Source: Alkalinema sp. FACHB-956
GTDB lineage: Bacteria > Cyanobacteriota > Cyanobacteriia > Leptolyngbyales > Leptolyngbyaceae
NCBI RefSeq assembly: GCF_014697025.1
Contig: NZ_JACJRC010000001.1
Location: 558,001 to 622,000, forward strand
DNA length: 64,000 bases
Direction of reading: 5' to 3'
Shown here: one piece after another, positions 54,044-63,137 of the stretch
How positions within the stretch are numbered: the stretch's first letter is position 1
How the letters are laid out: every line of letters starts with the position of its first letter
Position numbers and translations under genes: made by a program
The notes under the pieces: model-generated
Databases searched by the model: none
Told to the model about the DNA's origin: nothing
What the model saw: the letters and a program-made list of their open reading frames with translations, nothing else

Positions 54044-55516
54044 ATGAAAGCCATCATGGTTGTGGGCACAACGTCCCATGCAGGCAAATCACTCATTACA
54101 ACGGCTCTATGCCGCATCTTAGCCCGACGGGGTTGGCGCGTTGCCCCGTTTAAAGGCCAAAACATGGCCCTCAATTCCTATGTCACGGCGGGCGGAGGGG
54201 AAATTGGCCATGCCCAAGCCGTACAAGCCTGGGCAGCGGGAACCAATCCTTGGGTGGAAATGAATCCCATTTTGCTCAAGCCCCAAGGCGACATGACCTC
54301 GCAAGTCATCCTCAAGGGCAAAGCTGTGGGTCGGGTCAGTGCAGCCGATTATTATGAGCAGTTTTTTGACACGGGTTGGCAGGCGATCGAAGAGTCTCTG
54401 CGGCGATTATCCGAAGAGTTTGATTTTCTGGTTTGCGAAGGGGCAGGCAGTCCAGCGGAAATTAACCTCAAGCACCGCGACCTGACGAACATGCGGGTCG
54501 CCAAATACCTTCAGGCACCCACATTACTCGTGGCCGATATCGATCGGGGTGGGGTCTTTGCCCATATTGTTGGCACATTGGAACTACTGGATCCCGATGA
54601 ACGAGATCTCATTACGGGGTTTGTGATTAATAAATTCCGAGGTCATCGAGAATTATTGCAACCTGGAATTGATTGGTTAGAACAACGCACCGGAATTCCG
54701 GTAGTCGGGGTCATTCCTTGGTTAGAGGAAGCTTTTCCTGCCGAAGATTCCCTCAGCTTGTTCGATCGACGGCAAAGTCCCAACAAAAATGACATTAATA
54801 TTACGGTGATTCGGTTACCCCGAATTTCCAATTTCACGGATTTCGATCCCCTGGAATCGGAACCCTCGGTCACTGTTCGCTATGTGGGCCTGAAAGGCAC
54901 CCTCGGCCATCCCGATGCAGTCATCCTACCCGGTTCAAAAACCACGATCCCCGATCTGATTGCGCTGCACAAGTCCGGCATGATTGAGCAAATTCAAGAA
55001 TATGTGGCCGCAGGCGGAACAGTGATGGGCATTTGCGGTGGCTACCAAATGATGGGTCGCGTCCTAGCCGATCCGGAAGGGGTGGAAGGTCAGGAAGGAC
55101 GATTCCCGGGATTAAAACTTTTGCCGCTGAAAACGGTGATTGCGGGCCAAAAGATTGCTCGGCAACGCAATGTCACGTCCAACTATCCCCAAGAAGGGCT
55201 CCCGGTGATTGGCTACGAAATCCACCAAGGCCGCACGCGGGTGATTGAAGAAGAGCAGGATAAAGTCAGTGCGTTGTTTGATGATGCCAATCTGGGCTTA
55301 GTGGATGAAACCCAGTCGATTTGGGGTACCTACCTGCACGGCATTTTTGACAATGGCTCTTGGCGACGGGCTTGGTTAAATCGTCTGCGGTTGCAACGGG
55401 GACTGCGATCGCTCCCCACGGGCGTTCCCAATTACCGGGAACAGCGGGAAGCCTACCTCGATCGTCTCGCCGACGCGATCGAGCCACACCTGAACCTCAA
55501 GCCGTTCCTGAAGTAA
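54044..55516 (+). CDS. cobQ: Cobyric acid synthase CobQ
   Basis: CobQ amidates four side chains of adenosylcobyrinic acid a,c-diamide in cobalamin (pseudocobalamin) synthesis, using glutamine and ATP. This copy has 490 residues. The N-terminal ATPase-like motif GTTSHAGKS is at 8-16, then PFKGQNMALNSYVT. The C-terminal type I glutamine amidotransferase has nucleophile C331 in GICGGYQMMG and H432 in TYLHGIFDN. The ATG at 54044 has CGGAG 8 bases upstream. No cobalamin riboswitch is seen upstream. Other cob genes are not in the window. Confidence 0.95.
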   Translation: MKAIMVVGTTSHAGKSLITTALCRILARRGWRVAPFKGQNMALNSYVTAGGGEIGHAQAVQAWAAGTNPWVEMNPILLKPQGDMTSQVILKGKAVGRVSAADYYEQFFDTGWQAIEESLRRLSEEFDFLVCEGAGSPAEINLKHRDLTNMRVAKYLQAPTLLVADIDRGGVFAHIVGTLELLDPDERDLITGFVINKFRGHRELLQPGIDWLEQRTGIPVVGVIPWLEEAFPAEDSLSLFDRRQSPNKNDINITVIRLPRISNFTDFDPLESEPSVTVRYVGLKGTLGHPDAVILPGSKTTIPDLIALHKSGMIEQIQEYVAAGGTVMGICGGYQMMGRVLADPEGVEGQEGRFPGLKLLPLKTVIAGQKIARQRNVTSNYPQEGLPVIGYEIHQGRTRVIEEEQDKVSALFDDANLGLVDETQSIWGTYLHGIFDNGSWRRAWLNRLRLQRGLRSLPTGVPNYREQREAYLDRLADAIEPHLNLKPFLK

Positions 55517-55821
55517 GTTCTGCAAGTCAATTCTGTCCAGCTAGGCTTGCCAAGAATTCGGGTCGTTAACGAGTTGAACCGATCGTTAGTGCTGGGATCA
55601 AACCATCGCAGCGATCGGATAACCAGACCCAGGCAAACAAACCTACCAAATCAAACAAGCCTACAAAAAAAGAAGCGCACAAGCCAAACCTTTGTGCGCT
55701 TTGTATCCCTAACCCTTTCGGTGCAACGTACCCGTTTGTCCTTAACTTTTACAGTAAGGGGGATTTGCGAGAAATCGCCCTCCGTTTAGACTGTCTTTAG
55801 ATTTGCCTTTATTTTTACGTT
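55517..55821. other. Intergenic with terminator between cobQ and ferredoxin gene
   Basis: No gene is seen. It contains the hairpin at 55673-55701, which follows AAACAAACCTACC/AAACAAGCCTACA direct repeats, and the promoter of the ferredoxin gene must lie between 55702 and 55821. Confidence 0.45.
55673..55701. terminator. Rho-independent-like hairpin after cobQ
   Basis: The perfect 10-bp arms AAGCGCACAA (55673-55682) and TTGTGCGCTT (55692-55701) enclose a 9-base loop; an A-run precedes and TTGT follows. It could terminate cobQ transcription rightward. Confidence 0.65.
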
Positions 55822-56058
55822 ATGGCTGTACGTGTTCATTTCCTTCCAGACAATGTCACTGTTGACGCAGAGGTAGGGGAGTCGCTGTTAAAAGTCGCGG
55901 CACGGGCGGATGTTTTGATTCCGACGGGGTGTCTGATGGGATCCTGCCATGCCTGCGAGGTGGAAATGGCGGGCGAAGATGTCCGCAGTTGCATTACCGC
56001 CATTCCTCCCGGCCAAGATGAAATCACAATTAACTTGTTCAGCGATCCCTCTTGGTAA
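55822..56058 (+). CDS. Small 2Fe-2S ferredoxin-like protein
   Basis: This 78-residue plant-type [2Fe-2S] protein has the cluster-binding motif CLMGSCHAC (C-x4-C-x2-C) with the fourth cysteine in VRSC. It is shorter than photosynthetic PetF (about 98) and has lost the C-terminal extension. The N-terminal beta strands (VRVHFLPDNVTVDAEVGESLL) are typical. The electron partner is unknown. It is a single gene. The convergent DUF4058 gene ends 22 bases after its stop. Confidence 0.85.
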   Translation: MAVRVHFLPDNVTVDAEVGESLLKVAARADVLIPTGCLMGSCHACEVEMAGEDVRSCITAIPPGQDEITINLFSDPSW

Positions 56059-56080
56059 CCCACGGTGATCAGCACCAGCC

Positions 56081-56866
56081 TTAAAATTTAGCTGGAGATA
56101 TTTCATGATGATTCACAAGACTCAAAATCCAGGCAGTATCTTCATCGGATAGCTTCGGAGACAAGGACTGCTGATAATTAATTGCCAATTCCAGCCGCGC
56201 CTTATCGTATACCCGATGTAACAAGGGCTGTAATGCTAGTGGAACAGTGGCATCGGCATTGAGCGGTATCGCAATTTCAGGAATGACTTGGCGCAAATTA
56301 AACGCATACAATTGCGCTTTAGGCCGATGCTCACTAGCACTCACCAAAATTCGATAATCTGACTCAACGGCCCCGGTCATCGGCATCGCTTCGCCACCTC
56401 GCAATAAATCAATCTCTACCAAATGAGTTTGACTCAGCATGATTTGACGACGCTTTTGTAAATAGGCTTCTCGTCCAACCTTAGACCGTTTATTCTTCGG
56501 GGATAGTAGTTCAATCACGGTGACGACTCTTCCCGTTGCTACTTCCCGAATTTCTAAGTACCGCTCCTGCACTGTTTCTTCTAAGGGAATTTCCACCGTA
56601 ATCGGCGTATCCAACACCGCATCCAACACCGCAGTCGTTACTGTCTTCACAGTGGGCGGAGCCATCACAGAGACATCGGGTATCCCAATTAAGACCGTCT
56701 CATCCCCCTGATCCAGATAAACCCGTTTTTCCACTGCGACGCGATAATCCCGGCTCAGGTCATCATCCAACGCATCCGCAATCGCAACAATCATCCGGCT
56801 ATGGAATTCTGACCATAGCTCTGGGGCTTCGAGAAAAGGATTCATGCCAGGTAGCGGGGAAGGCAT
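56081..56866 (-). CDS. DUF4058 family protein
   Basis: This 261-residue protein starts MPSPLPGMNPFLEAPELWSE, the signature opening of DUF4058, and contains the family core VVTVIELLSPKNKR, then AYLQKRRQIMLSQTHLVEIDLLRGGE. The ELxSPxNK and EIDLLR motifs with conserved acidic and basic residues recall PD-(D/E)XK-like nucleases, but no activity is established. It is frequent in cyanobacteria with multiple copies per genome. It is a single gene, convergent with the ferredoxin gene. Confidence 0.85.
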   Translation of the reverse strand: MPSPLPGMNPFLEAPELWSEFHSRMIVAIADALDDDLSRDYRVAVEKRVYLDQGDETVLIGIPDVSVMAPPTVKTVTTAVLDAVLDTPITVEIPLEETVQERYLEIREVATGRVVTVIELLSPKNKRSKVGREAYLQKRRQIMLSQTHLVEIDLLRGGEAMPMTGAVESDYRILVSASEHRPKAQLYAFNLRQVIPEIAIPLNADATVPLALQPLLHRVYDKARLELAINYQQSLSPKLSDEDTAWILSLVNHHEISPAKF

Positions 56867-56979
56867 AGCACAGTACTCGGCAACTGGACTGGCTCAATTG
56901 TAGCGTTTGTTGAAAATGCCTAGGGCAGGGTGATGGTCGATCGCCCTGCCCTAGCTCACTCCAAAATTGACTATTCAAT

Positions 56980-58116
56980 TTAATCTTGTACCCGTGACAG
57001 GCGTGAACCCGATTCCACCAAGCGATCGACCCAGGCTTCGAAATGCTTCCGGTTAGTCGCCCGTTCAGCAGGATCCGCCGTATCCCAAGGATGGGGAGCC
57101 AACCCCAAAATCGCAGCACTGGTGACGCAGAACATAGATTTCTGGAAGCTCTGAATCGCCTTTACCGAGAGATCGCTTTCGCCCCGCCCAAAGGTTTTGT
57201 GATACTCCAAAAGATAGGGCGGCAAATGGCGAATCATATCCTTCGCGAGCAACGTGGGTGGAATGCCCGCCCCCCCTGCCGGAATCGGATCGGCATACAA
57301 CGCGCCATAGACAAAATCCCCCTGATCCGACGGGACTTGCTGGGCTTGGGCATTGTAGGACAAGGTACCCATGAAGGGCAGCGATCGGTAAAACACCGCT
57401 TCTACGTAGGGAATGGCCGTATCTACCAGAAAAGTGAGCCCAACCGATTTAGGAATAATGTCGTAGGCTTTGCCCTTAATATTCACCGTGTAGGTAATAG
57501 GCGTTGCAGCATCGGCGACCAACCCATCTTTGACATGGTGAACGACATCGGGAATGGACTTGATTTCTCCCCGATAGTAGCGATCGGCCAAAGTCAAGAA
57601 CATCCGACTCATAATTTCCCAGAACTGCCCCAAAGCTCGGTAGTAGCACATTTGCCGCACCTGCTCCAGGAGAAACTCCGGTGAGAGTTTATTAAAGCCT
57701 TGGACAATGAAATTCCCCGCTGTCTTGGCCGCGATCGCTTGATTCGCCCGTTCGATAAATTCTGGACTATCCAAATAGGCATCCAAGCCACCGCCCCCAT
57801 GCCACAGCATCGCCTTCATGCAATACTCAGAAAATTCATAGTTAATGCGATCGTGCCACCAATGCTTCAATAATCGCGGCAAGGTCACATCCCCATTCAT
57901 GTATTTGAAAAAGGGAAACAACACCAGAAATTGCTGATCGGCGATGTAGCGCAGATTAATTTCGTAGGCATTCAGCACACGGCCATAGCTTTCCAAAATC
58001 CCCACCACTTCGAGCAGATTGGTGGGGCTATCCGGCAGCATCGATTGTCCTTGTTCCAGCCGTTGAATCACAGCTTCAAAGGGATGGGGTGTGGCAGGGG
58101 AAACGACAGTGGTCAT
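56980..58116 (-). CDS. cupA: CO2 hydration protein CupA/ChpY
   Basis: This 378-residue subunit of the CO2-uptake NDH-1 complex is thought to convert CO2 to bicarbonate at the cytosolic side of the thylakoid, driven by NDH-1 electron flow. The family features include the N-terminal helical part, NYEFSEYCMKAMLWHGGGGL with conserved histidines, and the DFVYGALYADPIPAGGAGIPP segment. I chose the ATG at 58116 because the 21 residues before it look non-family. Downstream of ndhD3 it completes the ndhF3-ndhD3-cupA operon, identifying the inducible high-affinity form rather than the constitutive CupB form. Confidence 0.88.
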   Translation of the reverse strand: MTTVVSPATPHPFEAVIQRLEQGQSMLPDSPTNLLEVVGILESYGRVLNAYEINLRYIADQQFLVLFPFFKYMNGDVTLPRLLKHWWHDRINYEFSEYCMKAMLWHGGGGLDAYLDSPEFIERANQAIAAKTAGNFIVQGFNKLSPEFLLEQVRQMCYYRALGQFWEIMSRMFLTLADRYYRGEIKSIPDVVHHVKDGLVADAATPITYTVNIKGKAYDIIPKSVGLTFLVDTAIPYVEAVFYRSLPFMGTLSYNAQAQQVPSDQGDFVYGALYADPIPAGGAGIPPTLLAKDMIRHLPPYLLEYHKTFGRGESDLSVKAIQSFQKSMFCVTSAAILGLAPHPWDTADPAERATNRKHFEAWVDRLVESGSRLSRVQD

Positions 58117-58190
58117 AGTAACAGGCAGAGAAGGGTGTGTTGGGTCTTGAGATGGGCCTGCCAATGGGGTATACCCCACTGGTTCAACCG

Positions 58191-59714
58191 CTAGTCAATC
58201 AATAACGAGTCAGGTGCCGACAGCGCAGCCGCTTTCGGTAGAGCCATTCGGTTGGCGACGATCGTGGCATCGTTGCCCATGGCGGTAATGGTTGTTTCTG
58301 TCCATCGCACCATCCAAGAAGGTTGCAGACCCAGCAGAACAATTACCAACCCTAGAACAATCCCAGGAATACGTTCTCCCCAAGAGACGGCGGGCAAGTT
58401 CGTAAATTCTTCCGGCAGACGACCGAAGAAGGTGCGGTTGACCAACAGGAGAAAATACACCGCCGTTAATCCCGTACCCACCATGCAGAGTAAAGTTTGG
58501 ACAGGATAGGCTGCAAAACTGCCTCGGAAAATCAAAAATTCCGAAATAAAGCCCACCATTCCAGGCATTCCAGCACTGGCCATCACACCCAGCACCATCA
58601 AACTCCCAATGAGCGGTAACCCCCGTTCCGGATTCAAGAGTCCCTTCAGTACCGTAATGTCGCGGGTTTTCGTCTTTTTGTAAACAACACCCACCAGGAG
58701 AAACAGGAGACCGGAAATCAAACCATGGGCCACCATTTGGAATACGGTTCCGATCAGAGCTACGGGAGTCGCTGCCGCCGCTGCGAGTAAAACAAACCCC
58801 ATATGACCGATCGAGCTATAGGCCACCATCTTTTTCATGTCGGTTTGGGCGATCGCGGCCAAGGTGCCAAACAACACACTAACCACAGCCCACCAAGCCA
58901 GATAGGGAGATAGCACTGCCCATGCTTCCGGGAATAAACCTAGGCCAAACCGCAGCAACCCATAGGTACCCAGTTTCAACAACACCCCTGCCAACAAGAC
59001 AGAAATCGGCGTAGAAGCCTCTACGTGGGCATCCGGCAGCCAAGTGTGGAAAGGAAACAGGGGGATTTTGATACCAAAGCCAACAATAATCGCCCCCAAC
59101 AACAGCAACTGGGCGGTCATGGGCAACCCTTGGCTGATCAGCGGATTGTATTCAAAGGACGGCGCATGGCTCAACCAGGTCAGCCCCAAAAATCCGGCCA
59201 AAACCAGGATTCCAGAAATGGCGGTGTAGATCAGAAACTTAGTCCCCGCATAGGCCCGCCGTTCGCCCCCCCAAATACTGATCAGCAGATAGAGGGGAAT
59301 CAATTCCAGTTCATAGAACAGGAAGAACAGCAACAAGTTATGGGAAAGAAATGCCCCGGCCACCCCTGCATTAATCAATAACACCAAGGGATAGTACAGT
59401 CTTGCCCGGAGAATATCTGAGGGCGAGATGTAAACCGCCACAACCGTCAGGACGGCGTTCAGAATCACCAACAGCAGGGACAATCCATCTAGCCCAAGCC
59501 GATAGGAAAGCCCTAGATCCTCCAACCAGGGTAAGTTTTCCAAAAATTGCAGATCCGCCAAGCTGGGATCGAACTGTCCCATCAAAACCCCAGACAAGAG
59601 GCAGGGAATGGAGCTGATGGCTAGGGTCACCCACCGCAATTTTTGGCTCTCTAGGGGAAGTAAACCGATAATAATTGCCCCGAGAATGGGTATCCAGATG
59701 AGTGCACTTAGCAT
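58191..59714 (-). CDS. ndhD3: NDH-1 subunit NdhD3
   Basis: This 507-residue Mrp/NuoM-like proton-translocating membrane subunit has about 14 spans. Family motifs include YELELIPLYLLISIWGG with the key glutamate and FPFHTWLPDAHVEASTP. The start is the ATG at 59714 (MLSALIWIP); the 26 residues before it are not family-like. Placed between ndhF3 and cupA, it belongs to the NDH-1MS CO2-uptake complex, not the respiratory NDH-1L complex. Eleven bases or so separate the neighbours after accounting for start choice. Confidence 0.9.
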   Translation of the reverse strand: MLSALIWIPILGAIIIGLLPLESQKLRWVTLAISSIPCLLSGVLMGQFDPSLADLQFLENLPWLEDLGLSYRLGLDGLSLLLVILNAVLTVVAVYISPSDILRARLYYPLVLLINAGVAGAFLSHNLLLFFLFYELELIPLYLLISIWGGERRAYAGTKFLIYTAISGILVLAGFLGLTWLSHAPSFEYNPLISQGLPMTAQLLLLGAIIVGFGIKIPLFPFHTWLPDAHVEASTPISVLLAGVLLKLGTYGLLRFGLGLFPEAWAVLSPYLAWWAVVSVLFGTLAAIAQTDMKKMVAYSSIGHMGFVLLAAAAATPVALIGTVFQMVAHGLISGLLFLLVGVVYKKTKTRDITVLKGLLNPERGLPLIGSLMVLGVMASAGMPGMVGFISEFLIFRGSFAAYPVQTLLCMVGTGLTAVYFLLLVNRTFFGRLPEEFTNLPAVSWGERIPGIVLGLVIVLLGLQPSWMVRWTETTITAMGNDATIVANRMALPKAAALSAPDSLLID

Positions 59715-59802
59715 AGGCGGAAACCTGAGGAAACGAAAATGGATGAGCTGTTGAGAAAATTCAGAACAAGGCCCCAAACTGGCTAAAGTCAAAACAAGGC
59801 AA

Positions 59803-61668
59803 CTACAAGCCGGGTACAGGCCATCCGGTCAGAGTGATTTTTGACCAAGATAGAAATAGGCCAATCAAGGCAATGCCTAATAGGATGGTGAGCATATAAG
59901 CCTGCGATCGTCCTGAAGCACTGTATTTCAAGCTCTCTCCCCCAAAAATGGAAGCCAGACCGATTAAATTGACAAACCCATCAACGATGTATTTATCAAA
60001 CCAAGAGGTGAACTGAGACAGCGTACTGACGGCCCAAACCACTGTGATTTTGTAGAACTTGTCCACATAGAAATCGTAGGCTAACAAATCCTGTAAAAAC
60101 CGCACCGGCGCTTGAATCGATCGCATCCAGGCATGCTCTAACTTGAGGGCGCTCCCGATCGCAACCCCAACCACGCCCGAGAGGGTGAGGAGGCCAGCAG
60201 CCCCGTAGTTGACATCGCTGGGATCAGGCAGCAATTCTAGCTTTTGCATCACTAAGGGCAACAGGAGCGTTGCAACACTCAGAGTGACCATGGGCACCGC
60301 CATCGACCAAGGCACCTCTGGGGCACGGCGCGTTTTGGGGCGTGCTTCGCCTAGGAAAACGAGTCGGAAGACGCGCACTAGGTTAATGGTCGTCAGAACG
60401 TTCACCAGCAGGATGACGCCGACAATCCAAGCCCCATCGTTCCAAAAGGTTTCTACCCCACGCAACATAGCCCAGTAAGTCGCTAGCGGAAAGAGCCCAA
60501 TCAGCCCGAGGGATCCAACACTAAAGGCCAGGGTGGTAGCGGGCATTTTACGAGCCAGTCCACCCAGTTCAGTAATATCCTGACAACTTGTGGTAGCAAT
60601 AATCGAGCCAATACTCATGAAGAGGAGAGCTTTGGCGATCGCGTGGGTAAACAGAAGAATCAACGCAAAGTCCGTCCACTGCATTCCCACTGCAATAAAG
60701 ACCAGTCCCAAAAATGCACTGGTGGAGTGAGCCAAAGCTCGTTTGATGTCAATTTGAGCCAGAGCCACCAAAGAAGCCCCGATCGCAGTCATGGTTCCCA
60801 GGGTCAACAAGGCCACCTGAGTTACCGGGGACATCGTGAGCACCGGTTGTAGCTTAATCAACACATAGGCTCCACAGCCCACCACCACCGAGTTTCGTAG
60901 AATCGAGGCAGGGTTGGGGCCTTCCATGGCTTCATCCAACCACAGGTGCAACGGAAACTGCGCACATTTCCCGGTGGGCCCCGCCATGAGGGCTAGTCCT
61001 AAGGCTCCAGCGGCGATCGGAGTGAGACCGGAGTTTTCAGACCAGCGATAAATATCCTCAAAGTTGAGACTGCCAGAAAAGACAGCCAGACTCACCACCC
61101 CCATCAGTAACAAAACATCGCCAACCCGTTTGGTCAAAAAGGCATCGCGCGCTGCAGTCACCACCAAGGGCTGGGCATACCAAAACCCAACCAAAAGGTA
61201 CGTGGACAGGGTCAGCATTTCCAACAACGCATAGGTCAGAAAGAGGGAGTCACTAATCACCAGCCCACTCATGGCTGCTTCAAAAAACCCCATGAGGCTA
61301 TAGAAGCGACCCAAGGCCCAATCCTTTTCTAAATACCCAATGGCATAGACTTGGGCCAACAGACTCAGGAGGGTGATGGTTTCCATCGCCCCTACACTAA
61401 TCGAGTCTAAATGGACATGGAAGGTTAAATTAAAGTCAGCCGCTTGGAACCAGGGCAGCACGAGTTGTTGAGGTGGCTGATCCCAAACTGCGTTAAAAAC
61501 AAACAGCCCATGCACAAAGGCAAGCAGCGTTGTCACAATGTTTATATAAGCGGCTGGCCGTTGCCCGCTGTTTCGGATAATACCGGTAGACCAAGGCAAG
61601 GTAAGCAATGCGCCGATCAGTCCGTAGATTGGAATCAGCCAGCTGGTCTCAATGAGAAATTGATGCAT
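59803..61668 (-). CDS. ndhF3: NDH-1 subunit NdhF3
   Basis: This 621-residue NuoL-like membrane subunit has about 15-16 spans and a long C-terminal lateral helix. It contains the proton-path motifs of the family (ALLEMLTLSTYLLVGFWYAQ, then GKCAQFPLHLWLDEAMEGPNP). As the first gene of ndhF3-ndhD3-cupA it builds the distal arm of NDH-1MS for CO2 uptake. The ATG at 61668 is unambiguous. The promoter should lie in the 700-base gap shared with the divergent ccmK gene, where a LysR-type regulator (CcmR/NdhR) typically acts in other cyanobacteria. Confidence 0.92.
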   Translation of the reverse strand: MHQFLIETSWLIPIYGLIGALLTLPWSTGIIRNSGQRPAAYINIVTTLLAFVHGLFVFNAVWDQPPQQLVLPWFQAADFNLTFHVHLDSISVGAMETITLLSLLAQVYAIGYLEKDWALGRFYSLMGFFEAAMSGLVISDSLFLTYALLEMLTLSTYLLVGFWYAQPLVVTAARDAFLTKRVGDVLLLMGVVSLAVFSGSLNFEDIYRWSENSGLTPIAAGALGLALMAGPTGKCAQFPLHLWLDEAMEGPNPASILRNSVVVGCGAYVLIKLQPVLTMSPVTQVALLTLGTMTAIGASLVALAQIDIKRALAHSTSAFLGLVFIAVGMQWTDFALILLFTHAIAKALLFMSIGSIIATTSCQDITELGGLARKMPATTLAFSVGSLGLIGLFPLATYWAMLRGVETFWNDGAWIVGVILLVNVLTTINLVRVFRLVFLGEARPKTRRAPEVPWSMAVPMVTLSVATLLLPLVMQKLELLPDPSDVNYGAAGLLTLSGVVGVAIGSALKLEHAWMRSIQAPVRFLQDLLAYDFYVDKFYKITVVWAVSTLSQFTSWFDKYIVDGFVNLIGLASIFGGESLKYSASGRSQAYMLTILLGIALIGLFLSWSKITLTGWPVPGL

Positions 61669-62382
61669 CTAACTGCCCTTGGCGAGTCGTGATTTCTTCG
61701 GTGAGTTGAAAAGCCCTACTGCAATCCTTCAAAGTTAAGCAACGCAGCGAGCAACCATTAAACCGTTCTGACCATTGAACCAACTAAATACTTTCAATCC
61801 CAGAACGTGATAGATCTAACCATCACCTTACCGCCTGCCCCTGCGAAAGTAAAACGTCAAAACGGTTCAGGCAGGCTGGATAGAGGCGGAAAGTTGGCTG
61901 GAGATAGCTTTCCTGAAACTTAGACAAAAATCTTATCAAGACTATAACTTTTCTTCTATCAATCTGTCCCGATCGATTGTTATTTACCCAGGTCACAGAG
62001 ACGTTGTTGCGGTCGCGCAGCTTGTCCGCCCTCAGAGCCGCGATCGCCCGTCAGTTTCGGGCCATTTCACCCATCCTTGCCTGGGTACAGGTTGCCTTCT
62101 GGACGGCAGAACCCGTTGCACAAGACATTCCCATCGCCCCATGCCATCCCCCAGCGCTCGATCGTGATCCAGACCTGGGAATTAATCAGCGGATTTAATG
62201 CGCGAGATTTACAACTATCATCGAACTTTATATTGCCAAGGGGTTCCCACCCATCTATTCTTAATAGGAGCAAGATTGAAACTTAAGACAAAATTCAACA
62301 TCGTGGTTCTTCCCGTGGGATTTTGTCGCTTCAGTAAGCACCTCGGTGCCGATTACGAACTGATTGGAAGGGAGTTATTACG
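61669..62382. promoter_or_regulatory. Divergent regulatory region between ndhF3 and ccmK
   Basis: About 700 bases with no gene; a frame at 61977-62198 lacks features and is rejected. It must contain promoters for both the CO2-uptake operon and the carboxysome operon. An inverted element with ends CAAT and ATTG (around 61959-61981, ATCAATCTG...GATTGTT) could be a LysR-type site (CcmR/NdhR), and AACCATTAAACC/GACCATTGAACC is a direct repeat at about 61755-61785. Both are suggestions only. Confidence 0.4.
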
Positions 62383-62724
62383 ATGGCTATTGCAGTTGGA
62401 ATGATTGAAACCTTGGGTTTCCCCGCCGTGGTGGAAGCCGCAGACGCAATGGTAAAAGCGGCTCGCGTGACCCTGGTTGGCTACGAAAAGATTGGTTCTG
62501 GCCGTGTAACCGTGATTGTTCGCGGTGATGTCTCTGAAGTGCAAGCTTCGGTTGCTGCTGGGATTGAAAACGTGAAGCGTGTGAACGGTGGTCAAGTCCT
62601 GTCTACCCACATCATCGCTCGTCCCCACGAAAACCTGGAATACGTTCTGCCCATTCGCTACACCGAAGCGGTGGAACCCTTTCGTGAGAGCGTAAGTGGT
62701 ATCCGTCCCCTGAACCGTCCGTAA
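62383..62724 (+). CDS. ccmK: Carboxysome shell protein CcmK
   Basis: This 113-residue BMC-domain protein forms hexamers tiling the shell facets. The start [20 protein letters not shown] and the pore loop KIGSG (36-40) are diagnostic. [14 protein letters not shown] precedes an extended C-terminal tail as in CcmK1-type proteins (about 111 residues) rather than CcmK2 (about 103). GGGAG lies 8 bases upstream of the ATG. Many beta-cyanobacteria have two ccmK genes here; only one precedes ccmL in this window. Confidence 0.96.
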   Translation: MAIAVGMIETLGFPAVVEAADAMVKAARVTLVGYEKIGSGRVTVIVRGDVSEVQASVAAGIENVKRVNGGQVLSTHIIARPHENLEYVLPIRYTEAVEPFRESVSGIRPLNRP

Positions 62725-62731
62725 TGCCGTA

Positions 62732-63031
62732 ATGCAAATCGCCAAAGTTCGCGGCACCGTTGTCAGTACGCAGAAAGAGCCGAATTTAGGAGGCGTCAAG
62801 TTTCTCCTAGTGCAGCTTTTAGATGAAGAAGGTAGTCCGTTGCCGGTCTACGAAGTTGCTGCTGATAAAGTAGGCGCTGGGGTAGGTGAGTGGGTGCTGA
62901 TTAGTCGAGGCAGTGGTTCTCGCAACGTTGAAGGACATCGCGATCGCCCGATCGACGCCGCCGTAGTGGCCATTATTGACACAGTCACGGTTGATAATCA
63001 GCGCCTCTACGACAAAGGCACCCAATGGTAA
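62732..63031 (+). CDS. ccmL: Carboxysome vertex protein CcmL
   Basis: This 99-residue EutN/CcmL-family protein forms the pentamers that cap the twelve shell vertices. The N-terminus MQIAKVRGTVVSTQKEPNL and the following KFLLVQLLDEEG and VGAGVGEWVLISRGSGSR motifs are canonical. It starts 7 bases after the ccmK stop and is surely co-transcribed with it and with ccmM. Confidence 0.96.
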   Translation: MQIAKVRGTVVSTQKEPNLGGVKFLLVQLLDEEGSPLPVYEVAADKVGAGVGEWVLISRGSGSRNVEGHRDRPIDAAVVAIIDTVTVDNQRLYDKGTQW

Positions 63032-63137
63032 TCCACAGGTAATTCACAACAGTAATTCCTGTGTGAGATAGCGCCGGAGCTGACCTACCCTGTGCTTCCG
63101 GTGTTTTTGCATTGCAGCAGGGAGAAAAAATTTGAAC

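Noticed and set aside
61977-62198. Plus-strand frame in the ndhF3-ccmK gap
   Set aside because: It lies where promoters must be, with no ribosome site and no family features.
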